From Comamonadaceae bacterium (lineage in GTDB: Bacteria; Pseudomonadota; Gammaproteobacteria; Burkholderiales; Burkholderiaceae_C): 27,574 nt of DNA. Shown here in pieces: positions 15,727-22,393 of the stretch. Below the pieces are notes generated by a model. The model made no database searches. It was not told the origin of the DNA and was given only the letters and a program-made list of their open reading frames with translations. The position numbers and the translations under genes were made by a program. Where the stretch lies: positions 1 to 27,574 of the forward strand of contig CANGZO010000005.1 of NCBI GenBank assembly GCA_947458305.1, written 5' to 3'. Position 1 is the stretch's first letter; the number at the start of each line of letters is the position of its first letter.

Positions 15727-17001
15727 ATGCATGACGAACCCCAAAAAAATCAATCGCCCCATCTGACGACGGGTCTTATCCACCACCCCTACCTTGCGCC
15801 TGGCGGTTTTGAGGCCCCTCAACCGGGTGTTTTCAAAGCGTCGACGGTCTACTTCCCTTCGGTCGCGGCCATGCGGCAACGTGAGTGGAAGGACAAATCT
15901 TCTTACACCTACGGCTTGCACGGCACGCCCACCACCTACTTGCTGGAAGAGCGCTTGTGCGCTTTAGAGGGGGGGCTGCAGTGCGTTTTGGTGCCCAGTG
16001 GGCTGGCGGCACTGGCTTTGGTGGCCTTGTCTGTTTTAAAGACGGGCGACGAAGTGCTCATTCCTGACAATGCTTACGGACCGAACAAAGCGCTGGCTGA
16101 CGGTGAGTTGCGCCATTTTGGCATTTCTCACCGCTTTTATGACCCCATGGACCCTGAAGATCTGTCGCGCCAAATCACGCCGCAAACACGCTTGGTCTGG
16201 CTCGAGGCACCGGGCTCTGTCAGCATGGAGTTTCCAGATTTGCCGGAATTGGTGCGCCGATGCCGTGAGCGCGGCGTCTTGTGCGCCTTGGACAACACCT
16301 GGGGCGCCGGATTGGCCTTCAAGCCATTTGATTTGTTGGGTGACGCTGAATCCGACCCCTCTGGTTCAAGCGGTCAAGGCAGTTTGTCGGTGGACATCAG
16401 CGCCCATGCGCTGACCAAATACCCCAGTGGCGGTGGTGATGTGCTCATGGGCAGCGTCATCACAAGAGATGCTGCGTTGCATATGACAATCAAACTTTGC
16501 CACATGCGACTGGGACTGGGTGTGGCCGCCAACGACGCAGAAACCGTGCTGCGCTCCTTGCCCAGCATCGCGTTGCGTTATGCCGCCCATGACCAGACCG
16601 CCCGCGCCCTGGCCGCTTGGTGGCAAGCCCAACCGCAATGCGCGCAACTGATGCACCCGGCTTTTGCAGGTGCACCCGGTCACGCCCATTGGCAAGCCCT
16701 CTGTGATCGTGAGCCGGGCACGGGTTTGGCAGCGGGCCTGTTCAGCGTCATGATCGATGCGCGTTTCAGCCAAGCCCAGGTGGACGCATTTTGCGATGGC
16801 CTCAAGCTCTTCAAGATCGGCTACAGCTGGGGCGGTCCGGTGAGTTTGGTGGTGCCCTACGACATCGCGTCTATGCGATCAACCTGGCCCAGCCATTTGA
16901 GGCCAGGCACTCTGGTGCGTTTTTCAACGGGTCTGGAGTCCGCGCGCGACCTGATCCTTGACCTGCATCAAGCCGTGCAGACGCATTTGCCAATGGCATG
17001 A
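15727..17001 (+). CDS. metC: Cystathionine beta-lyase (PLP-dependent Cys/Met metabolism enzyme)
   Basis: A 424-residue fold-type I PLP enzyme of the Cys/Met metabolism family. The PLP lysine is at 231 in the motif ISAHALTKYPSGGGD; the cofactor-contacting stretches VPSGLAA (about 89) and LDNTWGAG (about 188-195, with Asp189) are intact. Family knowledge makes cystathionine beta-lyase most likely: cleavage to homocysteine, pyruvate and ammonia in methionine synthesis. Related gamma-lyases cannot be excluded. A Ser/Gly/Asp-rich segment (about 205-219), just before the strand leading to the PLP lysine, looks longer than in E. coli MetC. No clear Shine-Dalgarno precedes the ATG. The gene stands alone between a terminator and a hairpin. 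Confidence 0.85.
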   Translation: MHDEPQKNQSPHLTTGLIHHPYLAPGGFEAPQPGVFKASTVYFPSVAAMRQREWKDKSSYTYGLHGTPTTYLLEERLCALEGGLQCVLVPSGLAALALVALSVLKTGDEVLIPDNAYGPNKALADGELRHFGISHRFYDPMDPEDLSRQITPQTRLVWLEAPGSVSMEFPDLPELVRRCRERGVLCALDNTWGAGLAFKPFDLLGDAESDPSGSSGQGSLSVDISAHALTKYPSGGGDVLMGSVITRDAALHMTIKLCHMRLGLGVAANDAETVLRSLPSIALRYAAHDQTARALAAWWQAQPQCAQLMHPAFAGAPGHAHWQALCDREPGTGLAAGLFSVMIDARFSQAQVDAFCDGLKLFKIGYSWGGPVSLVVPYDIASMRSTWPSHLRPGTLVRFSTGLESARDLILDLHQAVQTHLPMA

Positions 17002-17017
17002 CGGCCTGAACTGGCCG
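17002..17017 (+). terminator. GC-only hairpin immediately after metC
   Basis: CGGCC (17002-17006) and GGCCG (17013-17017) form a five-pair, all-GC stem with a six-base loop directly after the metC TGA. There is no T-run. It may help end transcription or protect the 3' end; this is inference. Confidence 0.35.
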
Positions 17018-17119
17018 ACTAGCCATTGATTGGCCTCCAGCCCGTTGGATGGTGCGTTCATGACTGTTCAAACTCCGCCAGTGGCGTTACCCTGAACACC
17101 TCATTTGGGGGAGCGCCAC

Positions 17120-17986
17120 ATGGCCATGAACGCAGACAAGTCCATTGACCACGATGCAGACCTGCCCACCATGGCCACACCTTATGTGCCGCCGCCGCCC
17201 GTGGGCCCCCGTGCCCACATGCGTCCCTTGGACTTTTCAGATCCTTTTCGCTGGTTGTCGCGGGGCCTGAAGGACATGCGCCAGCACCCGGGCATTGCCT
17301 TGTTTTACGGCCTGTGTTTTTGGGGCATGGCCCAAGTGCTGGCTCTGGTGTTCAAGCACAAGCCCGAATACACCTTGTCTCTGGTCTCGGGCTGCTTGCT
17401 GCTGGGACCGTTTTTGACGATGGGCCTGTACGAGGTCAGTCGCAAACGCGAGCGGGGCGAAGTACCGGACATGGCCAGTTCCTTGATGTGCTGGGACCAG
17501 CACATCCGCAGCATGGCCATGTTGGTGTTGGTTCTGATGGTGCTGGAGTTGCTGTGGGGCAGGGCGTCGCTGGTGGTGTTTGCGGTGTTCTTCAACACCG
17601 GCATGCCCTCCACCACGGGGGTGATCGAGGCGGTTTTCAACCCGCAAAACATCGAATTTCTGATGGTTTACCTGACCGTCGGTGGTGTGTTTGCGGCTCT
17701 GGTTTATGGCCTGTCTGTGGTGTCAATTCCCATGATCTTGGACCGTGACACCGATGCCATCTCGGCGGTGATCACCAGCATGAGGGTGGTTTTTTCGCAC
17801 CCGGCCGTGATGCTGCTTTGGGGCCTGCTGCTGAGCGTGTTGGTGCTGGTGGCCCTGTGGCCTTGGGCGCTGGGCATCATTGTGGTGGGGCCATGGCTGG
17901 GTCATGCCAGCTGGCATGCGTACCGGGGCAGTGTCGATTGGGAAGAAAACCCTGAAGAAGCTGTTACATTGGGCAGCTCAAATTAA
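17120..17986 (+). CDS. DUF2189 integral membrane protein
   Basis: A 288-residue multi-pass membrane protein matching the DUF2189 family in length and pattern. After a polar, Pro-rich N terminus (1-45) come roughly six hydrophobic segments: 62-80, 88-106, 134-152, 180-205, 232-252 and 250-270 (approximate). A conserved-looking basic loop SRKRERGE follows the second. The function is unknown. The ATG at 17120 has a GGGGGAG site six bases upstream; an in-frame TTG at 17105 is less likely. A small charged protein is encoded ten bases downstream, with its ribosome binding site overlapping this stop codon. Confidence 0.82.
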   Translation: MAMNADKSIDHDADLPTMATPYVPPPPVGPRAHMRPLDFSDPFRWLSRGLKDMRQHPGIALFYGLCFWGMAQVLALVFKHKPEYTLSLVSGCLLLGPFLTMGLYEVSRKRERGEVPDMASSLMCWDQHIRSMAMLVLVLMVLELLWGRASLVVFAVFFNTGMPSTTGVIEAVFNPQNIEFLMVYLTVGGVFAALVYGLSVVSIPMILDRDTDAISAVITSMRVVFSHPAVMLLWGLLLSVLVLVALWPWALGIIVVGPWLGHASWHAYRGSVDWEENPEEAVTLGSSN

Positions 17987-17996
17987 AGGAGCCATC

Positions 17997-18194
17997 TTGG
18001 CCACACCCAACTACGGATTCGAAAAACGCCAGAAAGAATTGGCCAAGAAACGCAAAAAAGAAGAAAAGCTCAAAGCCAAGTCCGACCGCAAATCTGGCCT
18101 GTTGGCGGAAGACGGCTCAGAAATCGAGGGCGAAGAGGGCGATGCCGACACTGCAGCGCCTGGTGCGGCTGTGCCACCTGCGTCAGCTGCCTGA
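17997..18194 (+). CDS. Small charged protein of unknown function (65 aa)
   Basis: The 65-residue product has an unusual charge split. Residues 8-35 are dominated by Lys/Arg/Glu and probably form one long charged helix (FEKRQKELAKKRKKEEKLK). The second half is acidic, then Ala/Pro-rich (EIEGEEGDADTAAPGAA). There are no cysteines, membrane segments or recognisable domains. The start is TTG at 17997, well supported by a near-perfect AAAGGAG (17985-17991) five bases upstream that overlaps the DUF2189 stop. It is probably co-translated with DUF2189. Nucleic-acid or ribosome binding is conceivable from composition but not shown. Confidence 0.75.
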   Translation: MATPNYGFEKRQKELAKKRKKEEKLKAKSDRKSGLLAEDGSEIEGEEGDADTAAPGAAVPPASAA

Positions 18195-18209
18195 CGCCCG
18201 CTTAAAGGG
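18180..18209. terminator. Tandem hairpins at a convergent gene junction
   Basis: GCGTCAG (18180-18186) and CTGACGC (18191-18197) form a perfect seven-pair stem with a CTGC loop, embracing the stop codon of the small protein gene. CCC (18197-18199) and GGG (18207-18209) can form a second small stem over the mnmH stop. The convergent genes are only seven bases apart, so a bidirectional stop signal is plausible here, although neither side has a T-run. Confidence 0.45.
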
Positions 18210-19260
18210 CTTGCACCAGCTCACGCGCCAAAACCAGCATGTCGGCCATGCTGTGGCTCGCAGGTGTGACCAGCGGGGCTTGGGCGTAGTGCACAAAGTT
18301 ATTGCCCGTCGAGGTCTCGTACCCCGGGTCGTAATGGCCTGAGAGCAATTCGGTCACCACCTCGCGCATTTCGCCCCTTTCAATCCGTTCTTGCCAGCCT
18401 TGCACCACGGCCTTGCCGCGCAGGGCCGTCAGGCGCTCCAGACGCTCGGCAAAAAGACCTCTGTCTTGTGTGAAGAACGCATAGTCTTCCAGCAGCAAAT
18501 TCACCCGATTTTCCAGCGACAGTTCCACCCGCAGGCAAGGGCTGGATCGCATGGCAGCCATCAGCGCGTCGGGCACCGCCAAATTTCCCACCTTTTTGCT
18601 TTCGGCTTCGACGAACACCGGGCGATCCGTACTGAAGGCGCGCAGGGCATCCCACACCTGCGTGTCAAACGCCTTTTGCGTGGGCTGCGGCTTGCCGGGA
18701 ATCATGCCCAGCACCGAGCTGCGGTGGCAGGCAATGGCTTCCAGGTCCAGCACTTGAGCGCCTTCTTTCGCCAGTGCTTGCAACAGTCGCGTTTTGCCAG
18801 AACCGGTAGGCCCGCACAGCACCTTGAATTGCAGGCGCTGCGCCTGGCGGGGTGTGTCCTCTATCACCTCTTTGCGAAAGGCTTTGTAACCGCCCTCAAT
18901 CAGGTGCACTTTGAAGCCAATTTGCCCCAGGATCAGCGCCAGCGAGTTGCTGCGCTTGCCCCCGCGCCAGCAGTACACCAGCGGCTGCCAGTTTTTGGGC
19001 TTGTCCATCACCTGGGTTTCGATGTGGTGGGCGATGTTTTTGGCCACCAGCGCAGCCCCCACTTTTTGCGCCTCGAACGGGCTGACCTGTTTGTACAGCG
19101 TGCCCACCTTGATGCGCTCTTCGTTATTGAGTGACGGCCAGCTCAGGGCGCCAGGCAGGTGGTCTTCAGTGTGTTCGCCTTCGGAGCGGGCGTCGAGGAT
19201 CGCGTCAAACAGGTCCAGTTGGGCCATGGCATCCGAGGCCGAGATCAGGTGAAGGCTCAT
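18202..19260 (-). CDS. mnmH: tRNA 2-selenouridine synthase MnmH (SelU)
   Basis: Replaces sulfur by selenium in 2-thiouridine at the wobble position of certain tRNAs, using selenophosphate, via a geranylated intermediate. The 352-residue protein has an N-terminal rhodanese domain with catalytic Cys97 in VYCWRGGKRS and a P-loop domain with GPTGSGKT at 150-157. Cys97 matches the number in E. coli SelU. The ATG at 19260 overlaps the tesA stop as ATGA; an upstream in-frame ATG at 19287 is less likely. Activity requires selD, which is not in this window. Identity is strongly supported by the two-domain architecture. Confidence 0.95.
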   Translation of the reverse strand: MSLHLISASDAMAQLDLFDAILDARSEGEHTEDHLPGALSWPSLNNEERIKVGTLYKQVSPFEAQKVGAALVAKNIAHHIETQVMDKPKNWQPLVYCWRGGKRSNSLALILGQIGFKVHLIEGGYKAFRKEVIEDTPRQAQRLQFKVLCGPTGSGKTRLLQALAKEGAQVLDLEAIACHRSSVLGMIPGKPQPTQKAFDTQVWDALRAFSTDRPVFVEAESKKVGNLAVPDALMAAMRSSPCLRVELSLENRVNLLLEDYAFFTQDRGLFAERLERLTALRGKAVVQGWQERIERGEMREVVTELLSGHYDPGYETSTGNNFVHYAQAPLVTPASHSMADMLVLARELVQAL

Positions 19261-19916
19261 TTCAGTTGTTTCTTCAAGGTGGGCCAAACATTGGCCAGCA
19301 TGCGCGGCTGCGCGGCTTCATTGGGGTGGATGCGGTCGGCCTGAAACCATTTGAGCGGTTCTGCGTCGTCGGCCACGCCTTTCAAAAAGAAGGGCACGAG
19401 CCCAGCCTTTTGGCTTTTGGCCACTTGGGCATAAGCCGCTTCAAACTGCCGCGCCATGTCGGGGCCGTAATTGGGCGGCATTTGCATGCCCAGCAGCAGC
19501 ACTTGTGCCCCGGCGGTTTGGGCTTGTTGGGTCATGGCCAGCAAATTGGCTTGGGTCATGGTCATGGGCAGGCCGCGCAGCGCGTCGTTACCCCCCAACT
19601 CGATGACCACATGGCTGGGTTGGTGGCGTTTGAGCAAGGCGGGCAAGCGTGAGCGCCCGCCCGAGGTGGTGTCGCCGCTGATGCTGGCGTTGATGACTTC
19701 TGTGCCGGGCTTGTCTTTTTCCAGCTGCTTTTGCAGCAAGGCCACCCAGCCCGTGCCCCGGGCCAGGCCGTACTCGGCGCTCAACGAGTCGCCCACCACC
19801 AAAATGCGCTGCACAGAGGCAGAAGGCGTGGCTTGGACCGACGCGGCAAAGCCCCAGCCGACCAGGGCCAGCAGGGTCCAGTTAAAGTGGCGTCGTCTCA
19901 ACAAAGGTGTGTGCAT
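19257..19916 (-). CDS. tesA: Periplasmic acyl-CoA thioesterase I / lysophospholipase L1-type SGNH esterase TesA
   Basis: SGNH-hydrolase that cleaves acyl esters and thioesters in the periplasm. The 219-residue precursor has a signal peptide (about 1-29, ending ASVQA). Catalytic blocks are GDSLS with Ser44, GDTTSGG at about 81-87, GGND at 108-111 and DRIHP with Asp194 and His197. The ATG at 19916 gives a normal signal peptide; the longer open frame to 20093 lies inside the divergent ABC gene and is rejected. Two TTG codons a few residues in are alternatives. It diverges from the ybbA-like gene as in E. coli, and its stop overlaps the mnmH start. Confidence 0.94.
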   Translation of the reverse strand: MHTPLLRRRHFNWTLLALVGWGFAASVQATPSASVQRILVVGDSLSAEYGLARGTGWVALLQKQLEKDKPGTEVINASISGDTTSGGRSRLPALLKRHQPSHVVIELGGNDALRGLPMTMTQANLLAMTQQAQTAGAQVLLLGMQMPPNYGPDMARQFEAAYAQVAKSQKAGLVPFFLKGVADDAEPLKWFQADRIHPNEAAQPRMLANVWPTLKKQLK

Positions 19917-19917
19917 G
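19914..19917. promoter_or_regulatory. Shared CATG start of divergent tesA and ybbA
   Basis: The palindrome CATG supplies the tesA ATG on the minus strand (19916-19914) and the ybbA ATG on the plus strand (19915-19917). There is therefore no intergenic DNA; each gene's promoter and ribosome binding site must lie in the other's coding sequence. AAGGTG at 19905-19910 serves ybbA. The geometry is seen; it depends on both start calls being right. Confidence 0.6.
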
Positions 19918-20604
19918 CCTGAATCCATCATTGCCGTGCGTGGCATTTCCAAAAGTGTGCAAGATGCCAGTGGGCAGCTGGACATTTTGCGCGATATCGA
20001 TTTTTCATTGAACGCCGGACAAACAGCCGCCATTGTCGGTGCTTCTGGTTCGGGCAAGAGCACCTTGCTCGGCATCCTCGCAGGGCTTGACACCCCCAGC
20101 GCTGGGCAGGTGGTTCTGGCGGGGCAGTCGCTGTTCGATTTGTCCGAAGACGAACGCGCCGCTGTGCGGGCCCAGCATGTGGGTTTTGTGTTCCAGAGCT
20201 TTCAGCTCATGCCCAACCTGACAGCCCTGGAAAACGTGATGCTGCCGCTCGAGTTGGCGGATCTGCCCGATGCCCGGAAAACCGCTACAGTCATGCTGCA
20301 GCGCGTTGGTTTGGGCGAGCGCCTTAAACATTTGCCCAAAGTCTTGTCTGGCGGTGAGCAGCAGCGCGTGGCCCTGGCCCGCGCATTTGTGGTTCAGCCC
20401 GATCTGCTCTTGGCCGACGAGCCCACAGGCAGCCTGGACCACGCCACGGGCGAGGCCATCATGGACTTGATGTTCGCGCTCAACCGCGAGCAGGGCACCA
20501 CCTTGGTCTTGGTCACTCACGACCGCCAGCTTGCGGCCAAGTGCGAACGTATCTTGTCGATTCAGGCTGGACGCTTGAGTGAGTCGGCCCACAAGCCGGT
20601 TTAA
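19915..20604 (+). CDS. ybbA: ABC transporter ATP-binding protein, YbbA/LolD-like
   Basis: A 229-residue ABC ATPase with Walker A GASGSGKST (42-50), Q-loop near 94, signature LSGGEQQRVALARA (144-157), Walker B LLLADEPTGSLD and a VTHD switch histidine. The sequence type is the MacB/LolD/YbbA class. Divergence from tesA matches the E. coli tesA-ybbA arrangement, which supports the YbbA name. In E. coli the FtsX-like permease gene ybbP follows; here the next gene is rlmB, so the membrane partner must be elsewhere or absent. The ATG at 19915 has AAGGTG upstream. The substrate is unknown. Confidence 0.85.
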   Translation: MPESIIAVRGISKSVQDASGQLDILRDIDFSLNAGQTAAIVGASGSGKSTLLGILAGLDTPSAGQVVLAGQSLFDLSEDERAAVRAQHVGFVFQSFQLMPNLTALENVMLPLELADLPDARKTATVMLQRVGLGERLKHLPKVLSGGEQQRVALARAFVVQPDLLLADEPTGSLDHATGEAIMDLMFALNREQGTTLVLVTHDRQLAAKCERILSIQAGRLSESAHKPV

Positions 20605-20656
20605 AACATCCCGGTGCCAAGACCAGTAGGCTTTGGGGAACAACGATAATCCCCAG

Positions 20657-21391
20657 ATGTCATCCCACAAAGTGCTGTTCGGCTTCCATGCCGTGGGCGT
20701 TCGCCTCAAGATCGCGCCCCAATCTGTTGTCGAAATCCATTACGAGGTCACCCGTCGCGACGCCCGCATGCGGCAGTTCATCGACAAGGCCCGTGACTCG
20801 GGCATGCGCCTGATCGAATCGGACAACGAGCGCCTGGCCAAGCTGGCCGGTGGCCATGGTCACCAAGGCGTGGTGGCCGTGGTCACCCCCTTGCCGCAAA
20901 ACCATTCGCTGGACGACCTGCTTGATACCGTGCAAGGCCCGCCCTTGCTCTTGGTGTTGGATGGCGTGACCGACCCGCACAATCTGGGGGCTTGTTTGCG
21001 TGTGGCCGATGGCGCGGGCGCTCATGCCGTGATCGCCCCCAAGGACCACGCGGCCGGCATCAATGCCACCGTAGCCAAAGTGGCCAGTGGCGCGGCTGAA
21101 ACCATGCCTTATTTCATGGTCACCAACCTGGCCCGTACGCTGGGCGAGCTCAAGGAGCGCAGCATCTGGGTTATCGGCACCAGCGGCGACGCGCCACGCA
21201 ATATTTACCAAGCCGACTTGAGAGTGCCCACCGCCTTGGTGCTGGGTGCCGAGGGCGACGGCATGCGCCAGTTGACCCGCAAAAACTGTGACGAACTGGT
21301 CAGCATCCCCATGCGCGGGGCCGTTGAAAGCTTGAACGTGTCAGTGGCCAGCGGAGTCTGCCTCTATGAGGCACTGCGTCAACGCAGCTGA
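20657..21391 (+). CDS. rlmB: 23S rRNA (guanosine-2'-O-)-methyltransferase RlmB
   Basis: SPOUT-family methyltransferase that 2'-O-methylates G2251 in the peptidyl-transferase P-loop of 23S rRNA. The 244-residue protein has an N-terminal substrate-binding domain (about 1-75, starting KVLFGFHAVGVRL). The SPOUT catalytic domain carries DGVTDPHNLGACLR, LVLGAEGDGMRQLT and the knot motif IPMRGAVESLNVSVASGV. The ATG at 20657 precedes the family's typical start; no Shine-Dalgarno is evident and a possible -10 (GATAAT, 20645-20650) lies just upstream. An upstream in-frame start at 20633 is unlikely. Confidence 0.95.
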   Translation: MSSHKVLFGFHAVGVRLKIAPQSVVEIHYEVTRRDARMRQFIDKARDSGMRLIESDNERLAKLAGGHGHQGVVAVVTPLPQNHSLDDLLDTVQGPPLLLVLDGVTDPHNLGACLRVADGAGAHAVIAPKDHAAGINATVAKVASGAAETMPYFMVTNLARTLGELKERSIWVIGTSGDAPRNIYQADLRVPTALVLGAEGDGMRQLTRKNCDELVSIPMRGAVESLNVSVASGVCLYEALRQRS

Positions 21392-21410
21392 ACGCCTTTC
21401 TTTCTTAAAC
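21374..21410 (+). terminator. Hairpin at the 3' end of rlmB with T-rich tail
   Basis: CTGCG (21374-21378) and CGCAG (21383-21387) form a perfect five-pair stem with a TCAA loop just before the rlmB TGA. A T-rich stretch follows (21394-21410, CCTTTCTTTCTT). The stop codon lies between stem and T-tract, which is unusual; it may be a weak terminator. Confidence 0.3.
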
Positions 21411-21426
21411 TTTTCTCAAGCCAGCC

Positions 21427-21774
21427 ATGTCCCGTCCAACCATCTTTTCCTTGAGTCTGCTGTCGGCTTTGATGCTGCTCTTGTCCGCGTGCACCCAAGA
21501 GCAACAAAACAAAATCAGCCGAGGCATTCAAAACTGGACGGGCACCAACGGCGTGATGGAGGTTTACGCGGGGGACAAGTTGGTTCGCCGTTTCATCCAG
21601 GTGGACAAAGTCAGCACCGCTTTGGGGACCGATGACAAACAACCCAGGGCCTACCGTTACGGCTATGGCGTGCTCGATGAGAACCTCAATATGATGGTCG
21701 ACCCGGGCGAGAAAAAGGTCTATTTCGAGGTCAGCGATTATTCGAACACGGTGTTTTTCGAAAGCCCACGCTGA
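21427..21774 (+). CDS. Small predicted lipoprotein of unknown function
   Basis: A 115-residue precursor with a type II signal peptide: hydrophobic core about 6-20 and lipobox LSAC with Cys22. The mature part (about 94 residues) is mixed alpha/beta and contains YAGDKLVRRFIQVDKVS and RYGYGVLDENLN. I do not recognise a domain. The +2 residue after Cys22 is Thr, which would favour outer-membrane sorting by the E. coli rule. It follows rlmB by 35 bases with no clear ribosome binding site. Its end is 16 bases from the convergent ChrA-family gene. The lipoprotein call is firm; the role is unknown. Confidence 0.75.
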   Translation: MSRPTIFSLSLLSALMLLLSACTQEQQNKISRGIQNWTGTNGVMEVYAGDKLVRRFIQVDKVSTALGTDDKQPRAYRYGYGVLDENLNMMVDPGEKKVYFEVSDYSNTVFFESPR

Positions 21775-21781
21775 ACCCAGC
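21770..21781 (+). terminator. Tiny hairpin over the lipoprotein stop codon
   Basis: GCTG (21770-21773) and CAGC (21778-21781) pair around AACC, with the TGA inside. The stem is only four pairs and no T-run follows. It is listed because it sits in the 16-base convergent junction. Confidence 0.2.
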
Positions 21782-21790
21782 AACCTTCCA

Positions 21791-22393
21791 TCAGATCAAG
21801 CCCAAAGCACCGATCGCGGCACCCGCCCCAATCAACCACAGCAGGTGAATTCGGGTACGCCAGACCAGCAGCATTGATGCCAGAGTCAACAGCCACAAAG
21901 GCCAGTCTTTGCTGGGGTTGTTGTGGCTGGCTGTCAAGAGCCACCCCGTAGACACCAACAAAGCAATCACCACCGGGGCCATGCCCAATTTGAAGGCTTT
22001 GATGCCGCGATTATCACGGTGGCGGTGGGCCCATCGGGTGGTGTTGTAGGTCAACACGGAAGAGGGCAGCATGATGCCCAAAAGGCTCAGGAAGACACCC
22101 AAACCCGACAGGGCTACGCTGATCCAGCCTCCCCCGAGACCAGCTCCGGCGTTCAGCCCCACGTTCCAGCCCATCACCGCCACAAAAAGGACGTTGGGTC
22201 CAGGAGAGGCTTGGGCCAGTGCAATGGAAGAGCTGAACTGTTGCTCTGTTAGCCACTCGTTTTGGTCCACCAAAAATCGGTGCATGTCGGGCGCGGTAAT
22301 GATGGCACCGCCGATCGCCAAAAGCGAAAGCGACAAAAAGTGGTTAAAGAAGGCCACCCAATCACTCAGGCTCAATTGCAAACTGAGGCTCAT
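21791..22393 (-). CDS. Short-chain ChrA-family chromate transporter, second subunit
   Basis: A 200-residue polytopic membrane protein of the chromate ion transporter (CHR) family, single-domain form. The family signature is visible as FLSLSLLAIGGAIITAPDMHRFLV, then WLTEQQFSSSIALAQASPGPN, with the PGPN motif at about 63-66 followed by hydrophobic helices. Single-domain CHR proteins usually work as pairs. Its ATG overlaps the stop of the upstream homologue by four bases (ATGA), which supports a heterodimer. Transport of chromate (competing with sulfate) is the family activity; resistance is not demonstrated. Confidence 0.87.
   Translation of the reverse strand: MSLSLQLSLSDWVAFFNHFLSLSLLAIGGAIITAPDMHRFLVDQNEWLTEQQFSSSIALAQASPGPNVLFVAVMGWNVGLNAGAGLGGGWISVALSGLGVFLSLLGIMLPSSVLTYNTTRWAHRHRDNRGIKAFKLGMAPVVIALLVSTGWLLTASHNNPSKDWPLWLLTLASMLLVWRTRIHLLWLIGAGAAIGALGLI

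Noticed and set aside
18391..19134. Plus-strand open frame of 247 codons opposite mnmH
   Set aside because: mnmH has its rhodanese cysteine and P-loop intact on the minus strand; the opposite frame shows only shadow-like Gln/His/Arg composition.
20645..20650. GATAAT as an rlmB promoter -10
   Set aside because: No acceptable -35 hexamer at 16-18 bases; it could as easily be chance within the short spacer, so it is mentioned only under rlmB.
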